Source: Candidatus Bathyarchaeota archaeon | GTDB lineage: Archaea > Thermoproteota > Bathyarchaeia > Bathyarchaeales > Bathycorpusculaceae | DNA length: 61,719 nucleotides | Direction of reading: 5' to 3' | Assembly (NCBI GenBank): GCA_003141855.1 | Contig: PLNS01000025.1 | Location: 1-61,719, forward strand | Shown: positions 15,585 through 24,411 of the stretch, in pieces | Layout: the number at the start of each line of letters is the position of its first letter | Position numbering within the stretch: the first letter of the stretch is position 1 | Made by a program: the position numbers and the translations under genes | Notes under the pieces: generated by a model | What the model saw: the letters and a program-made list of their open reading frames with translations, nothing else | Told to the model about the DNA's origin: nothing | The model's database searches: none

Positions 15585-17144
15585 ATGGAAAGGATAATTT
15601 CTCAAAAAATCAAACGCGCCACGGGTAAGGATGTTTGGCGGGAAAATTTGCGTTTAGCCATATTCGCCGCTGACAAAGTCCGAAGCACCCTGGGACCCAA
15701 AGGCGCATACAAACTGGTAGCCTACAACCGCGGTCCCGAACAAGTCGTCAAAGTCACTAAGGATGCAATCGCGATTTTGGATGAGTTGGCAATTCAGTAT
15801 CCCCCCGCCGTTATTGTTTCTGAAGCGGCAAAGCTGCAACGGGAGGAGGCTGGCGATGGGGTAACGGGGTTTGTGGTGTTCTTGTCGGCGCTGCTAAAAA
15901 AGGCAGATGAACTATTAACCATGGGCATCCACGCCAACACCATCATCCACGGCTACCACCTTGCAACAGAAAAGGCGCTTGAAATCCTCGAGAGCCAAGC
16001 GGCAACTTCAAACAGCCAAAACAACGACGTCTTAGACATAGTGGATTGCCAAAGAAACCTCTTAACACCGCATATCCGCTCGATGATCAGGCAAGCCTTC
16101 CCGCTCGCGTTTTCCAACGGCAAATTTGACAGGGAAAACATCAGGTTCTTGAAGAAAAAAGGCGGCAACCTGCAAGATTCAAGCCTAATCAATGGAGTTG
16201 TAATAAAAAAAGAAAAAGCCCACCCAAACATGCCCGACACAATCAGAAACCTGCGAATCGCAGTTACAAGCGGCAGGTTAGGCATCAACCGATTAGAAAT
16301 TAAAATGGGCGGCCAAGGACCAGCACACATCCACTTAGACATAAAAACGCCACAGCAAATCCGAGAATACAGGGAAACAGAATACAGGTTAAAAGTTCAG
16401 CCTATTAAGAAATTGACTCAGCTAAACGTCAACGTGCTACTTTGCGAACAACCCCTTGATGCACTGCAAAAAGAAAAATTGTTCGTCCAGGGGATTTTTG
16501 CGCTTGAAAGCGTGGACAAAAAAGACACCCAAGCCGTGTCGAAGGCGACGGGCGCTAAAATCGTTGGAAACCTCAACGAGCTCTCGGAAGAAGACATCGG
16601 CTTCGCAGAGGAACTCGCCACTGGCAAAATAGAGCTTGAAAAAACAGTTACCATTGAAGGCTGCAAAGGCGCAACTTTCATGCTTAGAGGAACCACCCCG
16701 CAAACCATGGACGAGCTTGAAATTGCAGTCAAAAATAGCTTTGTCGTGCTCAAGTTGATGGGTGATGATGGCAGGGTTTTGCCTGGCGGCGGAGCAGTGG
16801 ATGCACACATTGCCCAAGAACTGAAAGGTTACGCCAGAGAGTTTGCCAGCCGAGAACAAATAATAATCGAAGCCTACGCCAACGCACTTATGGATATTCC
16901 AAGGTGCCTCGCCGAAAACTACGGCTTAAACCCCACAGACACCATTCTTGAACTAAAAAAGCGTCATGCCGACGGCTTTTGCAATTGTGGCGTTGACGAG
17001 CAGAGCTACCGCGACATGGTGTGCCAAGAACCATTCAAAATTAAGCGTTCAGCCATCAGACGAGCCTATGAAGTTTCAATGCTCATGCTGCGAATCGATG
17101 AACTGTTAATTTCTAAAGAGATACCCAAGTTCCACAAACAATAA
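15585..17144 (+). CDS. Divergent group II chaperonin (thermosome paralog)
   Basis: The 519-residue protein aligns throughout with thermosome/CCT subunits: LGPKGAYKLV near residue 36, an equatorial-intermediate-apical order, and LPGGGAVDAHIAQEL near residue 398. ATP-site motifs are altered: the usual NDG is KDA (59-61), and GDGTT is GDGVT (90-94). The C-terminal Gly/Met-rich tail is missing. It could be an accessory subunit with reduced ATPase activity or a specialised homomer. It stands alone on the plus strand, with unusual C-tract boxes upstream. Confidence 0.85.
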   Translation: MERIISQKIKRATGKDVWRENLRLAIFAADKVRSTLGPKGAYKLVAYNRGPEQVVKVTKDAIAILDELAIQYPPAVIVSEAAKLQREEAGDGVTGFVVFLSALLKKADELLTMGIHANTIIHGYHLATEKALEILESQAATSNSQNNDVLDIVDCQRNLLTPHIRSMIRQAFPLAFSNGKFDRENIRFLKKKGGNLQDSSLINGVVIKKEKAHPNMPDTIRNLRIAVTSGRLGINRLEIKMGGQGPAHIHLDIKTPQQIREYRETEYRLKVQPIKKLTQLNVNVLLCEQPLDALQKEKLFVQGIFALESVDKKDTQAVSKATGAKIVGNLNELSEEDIGFAEELATGKIELEKTVTIEGCKGATFMLRGTTPQTMDELEIAVKNSFVVLKLMGDDGRVLPGGGAVDAHIAQELKGYAREFASREQIIIEAYANALMDIPRCLAENYGLNPTDTILELKKRHADGFCNCGVDEQSYRDMVCQEPFKIKRSAIRRAYEVSMLMLRIDELLISKEIPKFHKQ

Positions 17145-17145
17145 T

Positions 17146-17703
17146 TTACATGGGCAATAAGCCCATCATTTCCAAAAACACAACAACACCCAATACAAGG
17201 CTAACTACCCAAAACGCCGCTGCCCAACGCATCCAACTCTTAATTTTCTGCGGCAAATCACCGAACGCGTAAATCACGCCAATCACGATTGCGGGTACGC
17301 CGACGACGCCATGGATAAGCGTCATTAAAGAGAGCGAGGAAAAAAATTCCACATCAGGGTCGATGTAAAACTTGAAGGCTGAAGGCACCATAACCAGAAA
17401 AATTGCTGCACTCGCCATGACAATTGCCACTGTCATGCTCCATCGGTGCTGCAGAAGACTCTCTTTGCTTTTAGCGAGAAAACCGAAGCCGATTCCGATC
17501 AAAAGAACCCCTAAAACAACAAACATTAACGTCAAAGTTGCTTGAGAGAGAGCGGCAGGAGTTCCAGCATGCAAAACGATTAGTTGAGCTAAAAAGTTAG
17601 AAACCGCTAAAACACCTACTAGTAAATTGGCAAAGGCTTGTATTAAATTTTTGTTGCAGTCAATCGGGCTTGCGCTAGTTTGTGGTTGCATGCTTAAAGA
17701 CAC
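17146..17703 (-). CDS. Five-helix membrane protein, DUF420-like
   Basis: The 185-residue protein has five hydrophobic segments. LLQHRWSMTVAIVMASAAIF and TLIHGVVGVPAIVIGVIYAF each place a His at a helix boundary, as in DUF420 and other small heme-associated membrane proteins. GTG 17703 or ATG 17691 could be the start. It is convergent with the chaperonin gene and diverges from a cupredoxin gene 68 bases away, a context suggesting electron transfer. The family call is tentative. Confidence 0.5.
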   Translation of the reverse strand: MSLSMQPQTSASPIDCNKNLIQAFANLLVGVLAVSNFLAQLIVLHAGTPAALSQATLTLMFVVLGVLLIGIGFGFLAKSKESLLQHRWSMTVAIVMASAAIFLVMVPSAFKFYIDPDVEFFSSLSLMTLIHGVVGVPAIVIGVIYAFGDLPQKIKSWMRWAAAFWVVSLVLGVVVFLEMMGLLPM

Positions 17704-17771
17704 ATAAGTTTAAACCTCAGTTCTTCCTAGCTTTTTTAGTCATAAATTGCGGTTTTTTAAGGTGAAAATGA

Positions 17772-18239
17772 ATGCCTAAAGGTAAAAGCAGAACAGGTTT
17801 GTATGTCGCCATAGCCATAATCGTAATAGTAATCATTGTAGTCGGAGTCGTCATCGCACTTATGAACCAGCCGCCATCCAACGCTACACAACTAACACTT
17901 TACGCCGGAGAAATCGGCAGCGCAACTTATGGTTTCGGAAACAGCGCCAACAGCATAGCTTCGAATCCAGGTCCAACCATAACGCTCAAAGTAGGAACAA
18001 CATACACGATGACAGTGAAAAACGTAGGAACAATGCCTCATGCATGGGAAATATCCAGCCAGAAAGCAACCGGGTCAGTGCTTTTTGGAGCCCAAATTGC
18101 ACCTACAAGCTATTTGGCGCCAGGATCATCAGGGTCAGTTACTTTTACGCCTAACCAAACAGGTAACTTTTACTACATTTGCCCATTTCCAGGCCACGTT
18201 GCGCTTGGAATGTGGGGCACTGTAGTGGTAACTTCTTAG
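17772..18239 (+). CDS. Membrane-anchored cupredoxin (type 1 copper)
   Basis: The 155-residue protein has an N-terminal anchor helix (residues 10-31) and a beta-rich domain outside the cell. All type 1 copper ligands are visible: His90 in GTMPHAW, Cys137 in FYYICPFPGH, His142 and Met147 in ALGMWG. The architecture resembles sulfocyanin- or plastocyanin-like carriers. It would shuttle electrons at the outer face of the membrane. The neighbouring DUF420-like gene and the truncated membrane gene at 18332 hint at a reduced respiratory locus. Confidence 0.85.
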   Translation: MPKGKSRTGLYVAIAIIVIVIIVVGVVIALMNQPPSNATQLTLYAGEIGSATYGFGNSANSIASNPGPTITLKVGTTYTMTVKNVGTMPHAWEISSQKATGSVLFGAQIAPTSYLAPGSSGSVTFTPNQTGNFYYICPFPGHVALGMWGTVVVTS

Positions 18240-18331
18240 CACCCGACCTGTTGCTATAAACCAGTTCACTCCCTCCTTTCTTTAATTAAACAATCAAAAG
18301 TGCAAGCATTTTGAAAATTTAGGTAAAGGTT

Positions 18332-18457
18332 ATGTCGCAACCCCTCCCAACCCCGCCTACAGCGGTAGATTGGAACCACTTCTTCACCCTAACAGGCGCC
18401 ATCGGTTTGATAGCGTTAGCTAAAAGGGCTTTTTTGCCGCAAGCGGTTTTTTGGTGA
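18332..18457 (+). pseudogene. Truncated N-terminus of a membrane protein
   Basis: ATG 18332 follows AAAGG and opens MSQPLPTPPTAVDWNHFFTL, TGAIGLIALAKRAFLP, then stops at 18457 inside the 3' end of the opposing gene. The N-terminal Pro-rich segment leading into a helix resembles the start of heme-copper oxidase subunit II, but the fragment is too short to be sure. It probably marks a gene cut by rearrangement just downstream of the cupredoxin. Confidence 0.35.
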
Positions 18458-18998
18458 TTTGCTCTATTTTTTCTGCCCTGTCATTCCAGCCTAGGGTTTG
18501 ATAGAATTCATATTGAATTGGAAGAGGGGTCACAGCGATTTTTTTGCCAATTACATAAACGTATTCGGGGTTAAAATCAAAAACTTCGCCCCAGTCCCAG
18601 TTGCCAACTTTGAATTGTAAGTCACCTTGAACTTTAACGTTTACACCGTTTACGTTGAACTCAAAATAGTGGCTTCTAACGGAGACGGGGAATTTTTCTC
18701 CACCAATCACCGCATCCCTTGGAAGCCGCTGTGTCTGAAAAATAACTTTCTGAGGCTTAAATTCTTGAACTGCTTGAAAGATTTGCTCTGCCCCATCTTT
18801 GGAAGTAACAATTTCTATGCAGTCAGGGTCAACCTTAACTAGTCGTAGGCGTTCCGCTAAATCGCCGCTTACAATCCACTTGATTTTTTTATCATAAAGT
18901 TTTTCATGCAAAGTTAGCAGTGCGTCAACGTATTTTTGTGGAATAATTGTTAGGAAATGGCTAAGTTGGTCTAAGAAATCCTGGTTTGTATAGCTCAT
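18420..18998 (-). CDS. Nucleotidyltransferase-fold protein (192 aa)
   Basis: The central part KIKWIVSGDLAERLRLVKVD then PDCIEIVTSKDGAEQIFQAV resembles the core of minimal nucleotidyltransferase-fold proteins (helix-turn Ser-Gly, then Asp-x-Ile-Glu-Ile). The usual GSxxxxxxxxxSDxD motif is altered, so catalysis is uncertain. C-terminal residues ITPLPIQYEFYQTLGWNDRA-like spacing fits substrate-binding family members. No partner gene is adjacent. Confidence 0.55.
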   Translation of the reverse strand: MSYTNQDFLDQLSHFLTIIPQKYVDALLTLHEKLYDKKIKWIVSGDLAERLRLVKVDPDCIEIVTSKDGAEQIFQAVQEFKPQKVIFQTQRLPRDAVIGGEKFPVSVRSHYFEFNVNGVNVKVQGDLQFKVGNWDWGEVFDFNPEYVYVIGKKIAVTPLPIQYEFYQTLGWNDRAEKIEQITKKPLAAKKPF

Positions 18999-19038
18999 GC
19001 TTAACAGCTCAACAAGAAAAGAGTGTATGGGAAATCGT

Positions 19039-20865
19039 TTAGACTAGTGCGCCTGGACTTTGCAGGTATTTCTTTATACCGTCAGCCGCCAGATAAGCCA
19101 TGGCTCCAGCAACATGCGTTCCTGCCGTCAAGTTATCTCCGAAAGTATCGCATATTTCTCCTGCAGCGAATATGTTTTCGCTGGTCCAGCACTGCATCCA
19201 CTTGTTGAAAACTGATGTTGCCTGGTTTGCGCCTGTTCTTGCCCCGCCCCTCATGTGGTGTCCCCACCAATCGACATGCTGCGCAAGTTCGGGAATAATG
19301 TTTTTCTTAATTGTTGTTGGATCGCCCATTTTGCCAAGAATATCTGTGATTTTGGTTGTCTTGTTTACTAAGTAGTTTGAAACGCGGTAGGTGTTGGCAT
19401 CCCAGTCTAAGGTGACTCTGGTTGAGGGGTCGCCGTAAATGTCTGTATAGTGTGGGTCCAAATCAGCGTAGTTCTCAAGAAGCGGTAAATTCGGTCCAGT
19501 TCCTGAGAGTGTAGCAGTTATTTTTGTGGGTATTTTTTCATCTTTAAGGCCTGCTTTCCAGGTGCTGCCGAAGTTGGTTCTGCTGGGCAAGTGTGTGGTG
19601 AATGTGTTTGGTCCGCTTCCTATGTAGGTGCCAAATCCTAAGTTGACGCCTCCCATAAATGTCAAATCGTCTGCGTGGCTAAAGTTCGGGTTAACTTCGT
19701 TGAGGTCCATTATGTTGTATCCGCCGCCTGCTGCGTTTCCGGCGACGTAGGCGTTGGCTCCTACGTTGAGTTGGACGCTTGCGCTTGAAGTTGCGGGGTA
19801 GTAGCCTTCGGTTAAGCCTCTTCCTAGAGAACCAGTGTGCGCTACAGGGTCGTATGGTACGCCTATGCCTGATAGAAGCATGGCTCGTATGAGGTTATAG
19901 CCCCATAAGCCGTTGAACACTACTTTTGCAGGTTGAACATGCACGTTGCCTAAAGAATCGTAATATCTAACACCAGTAGCTTTTCCTGAACTGTCAGTAT
20001 CAATGCGAAATACGTATGATTCGAGACGCATGTCAAACTTGCCTGTTGCTATAGCGGCAGGGATGGTTGTCACGTGTGAACTAGTTTTGGCTCCAACTTC
20101 GCACGGATAGTTGCAAAGACCGCCGCACCAGCCACAATAGACACAGCCGTTCCGTCCTATACCATACTGATTTACGTATCCTCCACTTATCAAGCCGCTT
20201 ACAGTCGAAAAAGGAGTATATCCGAGGCTTTGCACCGCATTTTTGAAAATAGTGGCGTACGGTGTGGGAGGATGAGGCGGCATAGGGAACCGCGCGTTAG
20301 GAATAAACGGGTCCTGACCAGTCTGCTGATCTCCAACAACGCCAATTGCTTTCTCCCATGAGTTATAGTAGGGCACCATGTCGTCATACGTAACGGGCCA
20401 ATCTTCAATGTCTGGCGTGCCACCCTTCACGTTGCTCAAAATTGTGCTGTATCCAGCATCACCGTACTTTGCCTTCGTCATGGTGACGGGTTGATAAGAC
20501 CAAGGCGAAAACCTGCCTAAGCTACCGCCGTAATGGACACCGACGCCGCCTACTCCATGACCAAGCGCGTGGTACTGTATGTTTTTAGTATATCGTCTCA
20601 CTGGCAAAGCAAACTGGTTCATGTTATTTCGGATGGTGAAGGTTGAAATGTAAAGTGGATGATCAAACTTTCTCTCTACAGCGATTGCCCATTCGTCGTC
20701 TTTTTGGTCTTGCCGCCAATCAGTAGTGTATTGCCAGAAAGGCCCTTTCTCTATTCCGACAACTTGGTATCCCGCTGTGGTGAGTTCTGCAGCTATTGGA
20801 CCGCCCATGTGCCCTAGCCCGCAGACAACTACGTCTGTCTGAGGATGGTTAATTGGACTTGACAT
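19039..20865 (-). CDS. FAD-dependent dehydrogenase, large subunit (GMC/gluconate type)
   Basis: ATG 20865 follows GGAGGAA and gives 608 residues. VVVCGLGHMGGPIAAEL is the N-terminal FAD-binding Rossmann motif, and IFAAGEICDTFGDNLTAGTH near the end is the second FAD contact typical of GMC oxidoreductases. A Cys-rich block GCVYCGWCGGLCNYPC (about residue 240) may hold a metal or cluster. It starts just after the stop of the small subunit, which carries the export signal. A partner cytochrome is not visible. Sugar or sugar-acid oxidation is the family function; the true substrate is unknown. Confidence 0.8.
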   Translation of the reverse strand: MSSPINHPQTDVVVCGLGHMGGPIAAELTTAGYQVVGIEKGPFWQYTTDWRQDQKDDEWAIAVERKFDHPLYISTFTIRNNMNQFALPVRRYTKNIQYHALGHGVGGVGVHYGGSLGRFSPWSYQPVTMTKAKYGDAGYSTILSNVKGGTPDIEDWPVTYDDMVPYYNSWEKAIGVVGDQQTGQDPFIPNARFPMPPHPPTPYATIFKNAVQSLGYTPFSTVSGLISGGYVNQYGIGRNGCVYCGWCGGLCNYPCEVGAKTSSHVTTIPAAIATGKFDMRLESYVFRIDTDSSGKATGVRYYDSLGNVHVQPAKVVFNGLWGYNLIRAMLLSGIGVPYDPVAHTGSLGRGLTEGYYPATSSASVQLNVGANAYVAGNAAGGGYNIMDLNEVNPNFSHADDLTFMGGVNLGFGTYIGSGPNTFTTHLPSRTNFGSTWKAGLKDEKIPTKITATLSGTGPNLPLLENYADLDPHYTDIYGDPSTRVTLDWDANTYRVSNYLVNKTTKITDILGKMGDPTTIKKNIIPELAQHVDWWGHHMRGGARTGANQATSVFNKWMQCWTSENIFAAGEICDTFGDNLTAGTHVAGAMAYLAADGIKKYLQSPGALV

Positions 20866-20866
20866 T

Positions 20867-21748
20867 TTATATTCCTCCGCCTTCTTTCTGAAGTTGACCA
20901 AGACTCTTCGGAGGCAACCTGGTAGGTGTACTTGCAACCATTAACTTCACCGCACCTAAACCTATGTCGTCTCCCCAGTAATTGGCATTAAAAGCCAGCA
21001 GTTCCCAACCCACCATCCCCTGGTTTCCGCCGTACAAGGGATCTGACCAGAAACCCGCAGTAACCATGTCATGGATTTCGTTGAAGAATTCTGCAGCGTT
21101 TGGACCTTCAAACGCAGTTTGCAACGCGGTATTGGTGGCGCTGTTGTCGAACATTTCTTGAAGTACCGTTGTCTGTGTAGCGGAAGAGAGTGTCTCAAAT
21201 TTCCCGCCTTTTGCGGCAGTGCAATAGTTTTCAAGGAACGTTAATCCTCGACGCCAGAATTCTCTCGGATTAAAAGCATATTGGTACGATGTGCCAGCTT
21301 GTAATCGTGGAGTTATTGTACCAGCTGAATAAGTTATCGGAGTTTTTGTCGTGCTCGGGTAAACTGCACCCATAACTGTAACTGAGCCAGATTGAGGTGT
21401 CACAAACGGTCCTCGAAGGAAATAGTTCCCTCCTTTGCCATAGTTCCCCGCAAGCATGTGGTCAATGAAGTAGACGACGCCTGCCTCCTTCGCGCCAGGA
21501 CCCGTGCTGTCGGTTGGAATTATTGCTTCAGCTAATGCTTCCACTATCACTTGTTCGGTTGGGTTTAAAGTTAGGAAGCCTTGGCTCTGAGTTATCTGGC
21601 TTTGAAGTTGACTAATTTTGGTGTTATCATTATTTATGGAATTTTCCAGAATAGGAATTTCAATCGCACTAGCAACTCCAAAACCGATTGCGCCTGCAGC
21701 TCCAATTTTAATAAATTCTCGCCTAGATATTGGCAAAAAAAGCACCAT
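20867..21748 (-). CDS. Twin-arginine-exported dehydrogenase small subunit
   Basis: The 293-residue protein starts with a Tat signal, SRREFIKIGAAGAIGFGVAS, and continues with a gluconate 2-dehydrogenase subunit 3-like domain (LNPTEQVIVEALAEAIIPTD, VYFIDHMLAG, GWELLAFNANYWGDD). Such subunits carry the large flavoprotein across the membrane folded. It is translated directly before the large subunit. A tatA gene lies 146 bases upstream in the same orientation, a fitting context. Confidence 0.8.
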   Translation of the reverse strand: MVLFLPISRREFIKIGAAGAIGFGVASAIEIPILENSINNDNTKISQLQSQITQSQGFLTLNPTEQVIVEALAEAIIPTDSTGPGAKEAGVVYFIDHMLAGNYGKGGNYFLRGPFVTPQSGSVTVMGAVYPSTTKTPITYSAGTITPRLQAGTSYQYAFNPREFWRRGLTFLENYCTAAKGGKFETLSSATQTTVLQEMFDNSATNTALQTAFEGPNAAEFFNEIHDMVTAGFWSDPLYGGNQGMVGWELLAFNANYWGDDIGLGAVKLMVASTPTRLPPKSLGQLQKEGGGI

Positions 21749-21893
21749 TATAGCATAATTAAAAAAAGGTTTTTAAGGCTATGTTGTTGCCTAGCATTTG
21801 TAACAGCGACTAAGAGCTAAAAACGCCCATGCCAATTAAGGCCAATTTGAGGTTAACCTACCTTTTGCATAGAACAACAATTTGTTGCTTAAA

Positions 21894-22235
21894 TTATTCA
21901 GCTAAAACATTTACTTTCGCCGATATTTCTTCGGTAAGTTCATCTCTAGTCTTGCCATCGGTTGATATGCCAAGTTTTTGAGCGGTTTCCAGCAAAAGCT
22001 CGTCTTTAGACTTCAACTTCTTTGCTGGAGCAGGCGCATTAACTGGGGGTGCATCAGAGTTTGCTGCGTCATTCATTTCTTTTGTAGCCTTGTTGAATTC
22101 GCCTTTGGCTCTGCCTAACGCTTTCGCAAACTCTGGAATCTTCGCTGGACCCCACATAATGATAACAATGGCAACAACACCGATGATAATCCATTCCCAT
22201 CCTTCAAGCATAAAAAACCCAAGTATCAAGTTCAT
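21894..22235 (-). CDS. tatA: TatA-family translocase component with C-terminal SAP-like tail
   Basis: EGWEWIIIGVVAIVIIMWGP then AKIPEFAKALGRAKGEFNKA is a classic TatA: one membrane helix, Gly-Pro hinge, amphipathic helix. A Pro/Ala linker leads to KSKDELLLETAQKLGISTDG and KTRDELTEEI, an unusual extra helix-extended-helix resembling SAP/HeH modules. The start is ATG 22235, or ATG 22211, which gives the more usual short N-terminus. It sits next to the Tat-exported dehydrogenase genes, suggesting a dedicated pairing. Confidence 0.85.
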   Translation of the reverse strand: MNLILGFFMLEGWEWIIIGVVAIVIIMWGPAKIPEFAKALGRAKGEFNKATKEMNDAANSDAPPVNAPAPAKKLKSKDELLLETAQKLGISTDGKTRDELTEEISAKVNVLAE

Positions 22236-22288
22236 GCCTTATTTTAAAATAGGTTTGTTATTGCGTCTGCACAACAACAAGAGGTGGC

Positions 22289-22615
22289 TTACAGTTTTAG
22301 CCAGAGCAAGATGCCCGTAATTAAACCGTAAATCGCCAGTGCCTCGCTTGTTGAGTGAGTTTTTCTGTAGTTTGTTGGTTTGCTTTTAATTGTTGGTTGC
22401 GGCTGCGGTTGGCTTCCTCAACTGTGCTCATGTAAAGCTGTTGGGCTTCTTGTTGAGCGTAGTCTTTGCTGTTTGATAGGAGTTTTTCTGCTTCATTTTG
22501 GGCTAGGCTGGTTATTTCTTTGGCGTTTGTCTGGGCTTCGCTGCGGATTTGTTCAGCTATAGCTTCGATTTTTTTAGCTCTTCCCAGACTTTCTCCATTG
22601 CATCCACAAGTATGC
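22289..22615 (-). pseudogene. Relic of A-type ATP synthase genes (ahaH fused to end of ahaK)
   Basis: From ATG 22588 the frame MEKVWEELKKS ends at TAG, but moving back one base at the A7 run (22568-22574, slippery A AAA AAA) gives KKIEAIAEQIRSEAQTNAKE and a long charged coiled coil like the ATP synthase peripheral stalk subunit H. That frame stops at 22321. A third frame, overlapping its end, reads TSEALAIYGLITGILLWLKL to TAA 22289-22291, which looks like the last helix of the proteolipid subunit K. An internal deletion joining H and K, with loss of subunit I, would explain this. The rest of the operon is absent. Confidence 0.5.
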
Positions 22616-22774
22616 TAGGTTTACGGGGGTTTCTAAAGGTTTTGCGCTCGGGCTTATAGAGCTGTTTAGTTTAAGAAACAAGGGTACGCCTAGTTAGTCG
22701 TCTGTTTTGTGGGTAAATTGGGAAAACGCATTTAAAACGGGTACATACACCTTAGGGCTGGTTACGATTAAAGA

Positions 22775-23707
22775 ATGGGGAAGAAGAAGGAAAAGAAAAA
22801 ATATGCGTTCGACTATCATTCTTCCCGCTTCTTTGCCCTTCTTTTTCCAGCAATCTATTTGGTTGCCATAGCCATCTTTGGCTTGGTATACAAAATTATT
22901 CCAGGTCCAGAATTTCTCGTTCTTGCCTTCCTGATTTATGCAGCTTACAATCAGCGGACATGGAATTTTCTGAAAGATTGGCTTCCATTCATCACAGTGT
23001 TTATTTCTTATGAAATAATGTACGGCATCGTAGGCTCAATCTCCCAGTACAACCTTCATGCAGGACCATACAACTTTGAGTTGGCATTATTTGGTCAAAT
23101 TCCCAGCATTGTTCTCCAGCAAACCATACGAGCGCCAATTCTAGATTACATGGGAGCTTTCTTCTATTCCCTGCACTTTTTTGCGCCCACAATCTTTGCA
23201 TTTATCCTCTGGAAAGTTAGCCCCAAGAACTATTGGAAATACACCGTAGCCTTCGGCATATGCACATACGGGGCGCTGATAACTTTCCTGTTTTATCCAG
23301 TGGCGCCACCATGGTTGCAGCTTAACTCGACATATAATCTCGCATATTCAGGGCCGCAAGTTCTGAGAGTCTTAACTGGGTCAGTTGACGCTAGCTTAGG
23401 CATACCAGTTTACAAGACGCTGTTTGATTTCTTAAGCCCCAACCTGTACGCTGCCTTCCCCAGCATGCACTCCGCCCTACCGCTACTAATTTCTCTTTTC
23501 GCCATCAAAATCTGGAAGAAAAAAGCGCTCCCTGTGCTTATTTTCCCAATTGGAGTTTGGTTTAGCGCCGTTTACCTCGGCGAACACTATGTTGTGGATG
23601 TTTTAGGTGGAATAGCCTATGCTGTGGTGGCGTTTGTTGCAGTGGAGAAAATTCTGCCCCTGCTCTCAAAGAAGATCGATGTTTTAAAGAAGCATGTGCC
23701 TAACTAA
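22775..23707 (+). CDS. PAP2-superfamily membrane phosphatase/transferase
   Basis: The 310-residue protein has six or so helices. FPSMHSALPLLISLFAI and YLGEHYVVDVLGG are the second and third phosphatase motifs of the PAP2 family, close to the inositol-phosphorylceramide synthase (AUR1-like) subgroup. It would act on lipid phosphates or transfer a phospho-alcohol at the outer face. The start is ATG 22775 (MGKKKEKKKYAFDYHSSRFF). No lipid genes are adjacent. Confidence 0.8.
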   Translation: MGKKKEKKKYAFDYHSSRFFALLFPAIYLVAIAIFGLVYKIIPGPEFLVLAFLIYAAYNQRTWNFLKDWLPFITVFISYEIMYGIVGSISQYNLHAGPYNFELALFGQIPSIVLQQTIRAPILDYMGAFFYSLHFFAPTIFAFILWKVSPKNYWKYTVAFGICTYGALITFLFYPVAPPWLQLNSTYNLAYSGPQVLRVLTGSVDASLGIPVYKTLFDFLSPNLYAAFPSMHSALPLLISLFAIKIWKKKALPVLIFPIGVWFSAVYLGEHYVVDVLGGIAYAVVAFVAVEKILPLLSKKIDVLKKHVPN

Positions 23708-23802
23708 AAAAAGGGTACATGGCAAATCATTAATACCTTTTTTGCAGTTACCTATCAGTACTTTAGCTTGCTGATTGTATGCGAGATTGATGTTAATTGT
23801 CG

Positions 23803-24092
23803 ATGACTCATGGTGAAAATGGCAAAAACGTGGATTCAGATTTTGGATGAGACGTTCTAGTTGTTGGTGCAGGACCAGCAGGAGCCACTGCCGCTTACTA
23901 TACCGCTTTGGCGGGGCTTGGGGTAACTGTTTTGGAAGAGCAGTATTTCCCCACCAGTATTTTTTAATGTCAACTTTTGTGGGTTCTGTCAAGTCTTCGT
24001 TATTTGTTTTCCATGTAAACTTTCGGTTGCTGGAGGCTTATCTGGGTGACACTATACCGTGAATGAGCTTATCAGAGAAGCAGAAAAGGCAT
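23803..24092 (+). pseudogene. Remnant of an FAD-dependent oxidoreductase
   Basis: ATG 23803 opens MTHGENGKNVDSDFG, then an in-frame TGA (23848-23850) and DVLVVGAGPAGATAAYYTAL, AGLGVTVLEEQYFP, ending at TAA 23967. The GAGPAGA Rossmann motif with a following Glu is the N-terminus of geranylgeranyl-reductase-like flavoproteins. A later piece, NELIREAEKA ending near 24092, looks like a C-terminus. The middle (about 300 residues) is missing, so the gene is dead. Confidence 0.6.
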
Positions 24093-24138
24093 AACTTAAA
24101 GAGGTAGCGGACCATAAAAAAGAGAACAGGTGCAAACT

Positions 24139-24411
24139 TTGAAGAACTTGAAAATCATAGGCAAAGTTGCGACTTTTTTCGGAATCATATCCACCATATT
24201 CGTCGTTTTATCAGCCATAATAACATACTTCCTCCTACAAATCGCCAGTCCCACGGCACCAACAGAATACGTCGTATTTTATATCTTGTCAACCATACTT
24301 CCGTATCTGTTTTTAACCATGCTCTCGCTGGTAATTGCAGTCATATCACGGGGCATTGGAAAAGAAAACCTTGAAAAAGAAGCAATACCCCAAGCCCAAC
24401 CCGCAGAGTAA
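24139..24411 (+). CDS. Two/three-helix membrane protein (about 90 aa)
   Basis: From TTG 24139 (AGGTG six bases upstream; GTG 24130 is the alternative) the product is MKNLKIIGKVATFFGIISTI, then FVVLSAIITYFLLQIASP, then a second hydrophobic region and a Glu/Pro-rich end KEAIPQAQPAE. An integral membrane protein without recognised family. Confidence 0.55.
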   Translation: MKNLKIIGKVATFFGIISTIFVVLSAIITYFLLQIASPTAPTEYVVFYILSTILPYLFLTMLSLVIAVISRGIGKENLEKEAIPQAQPAE

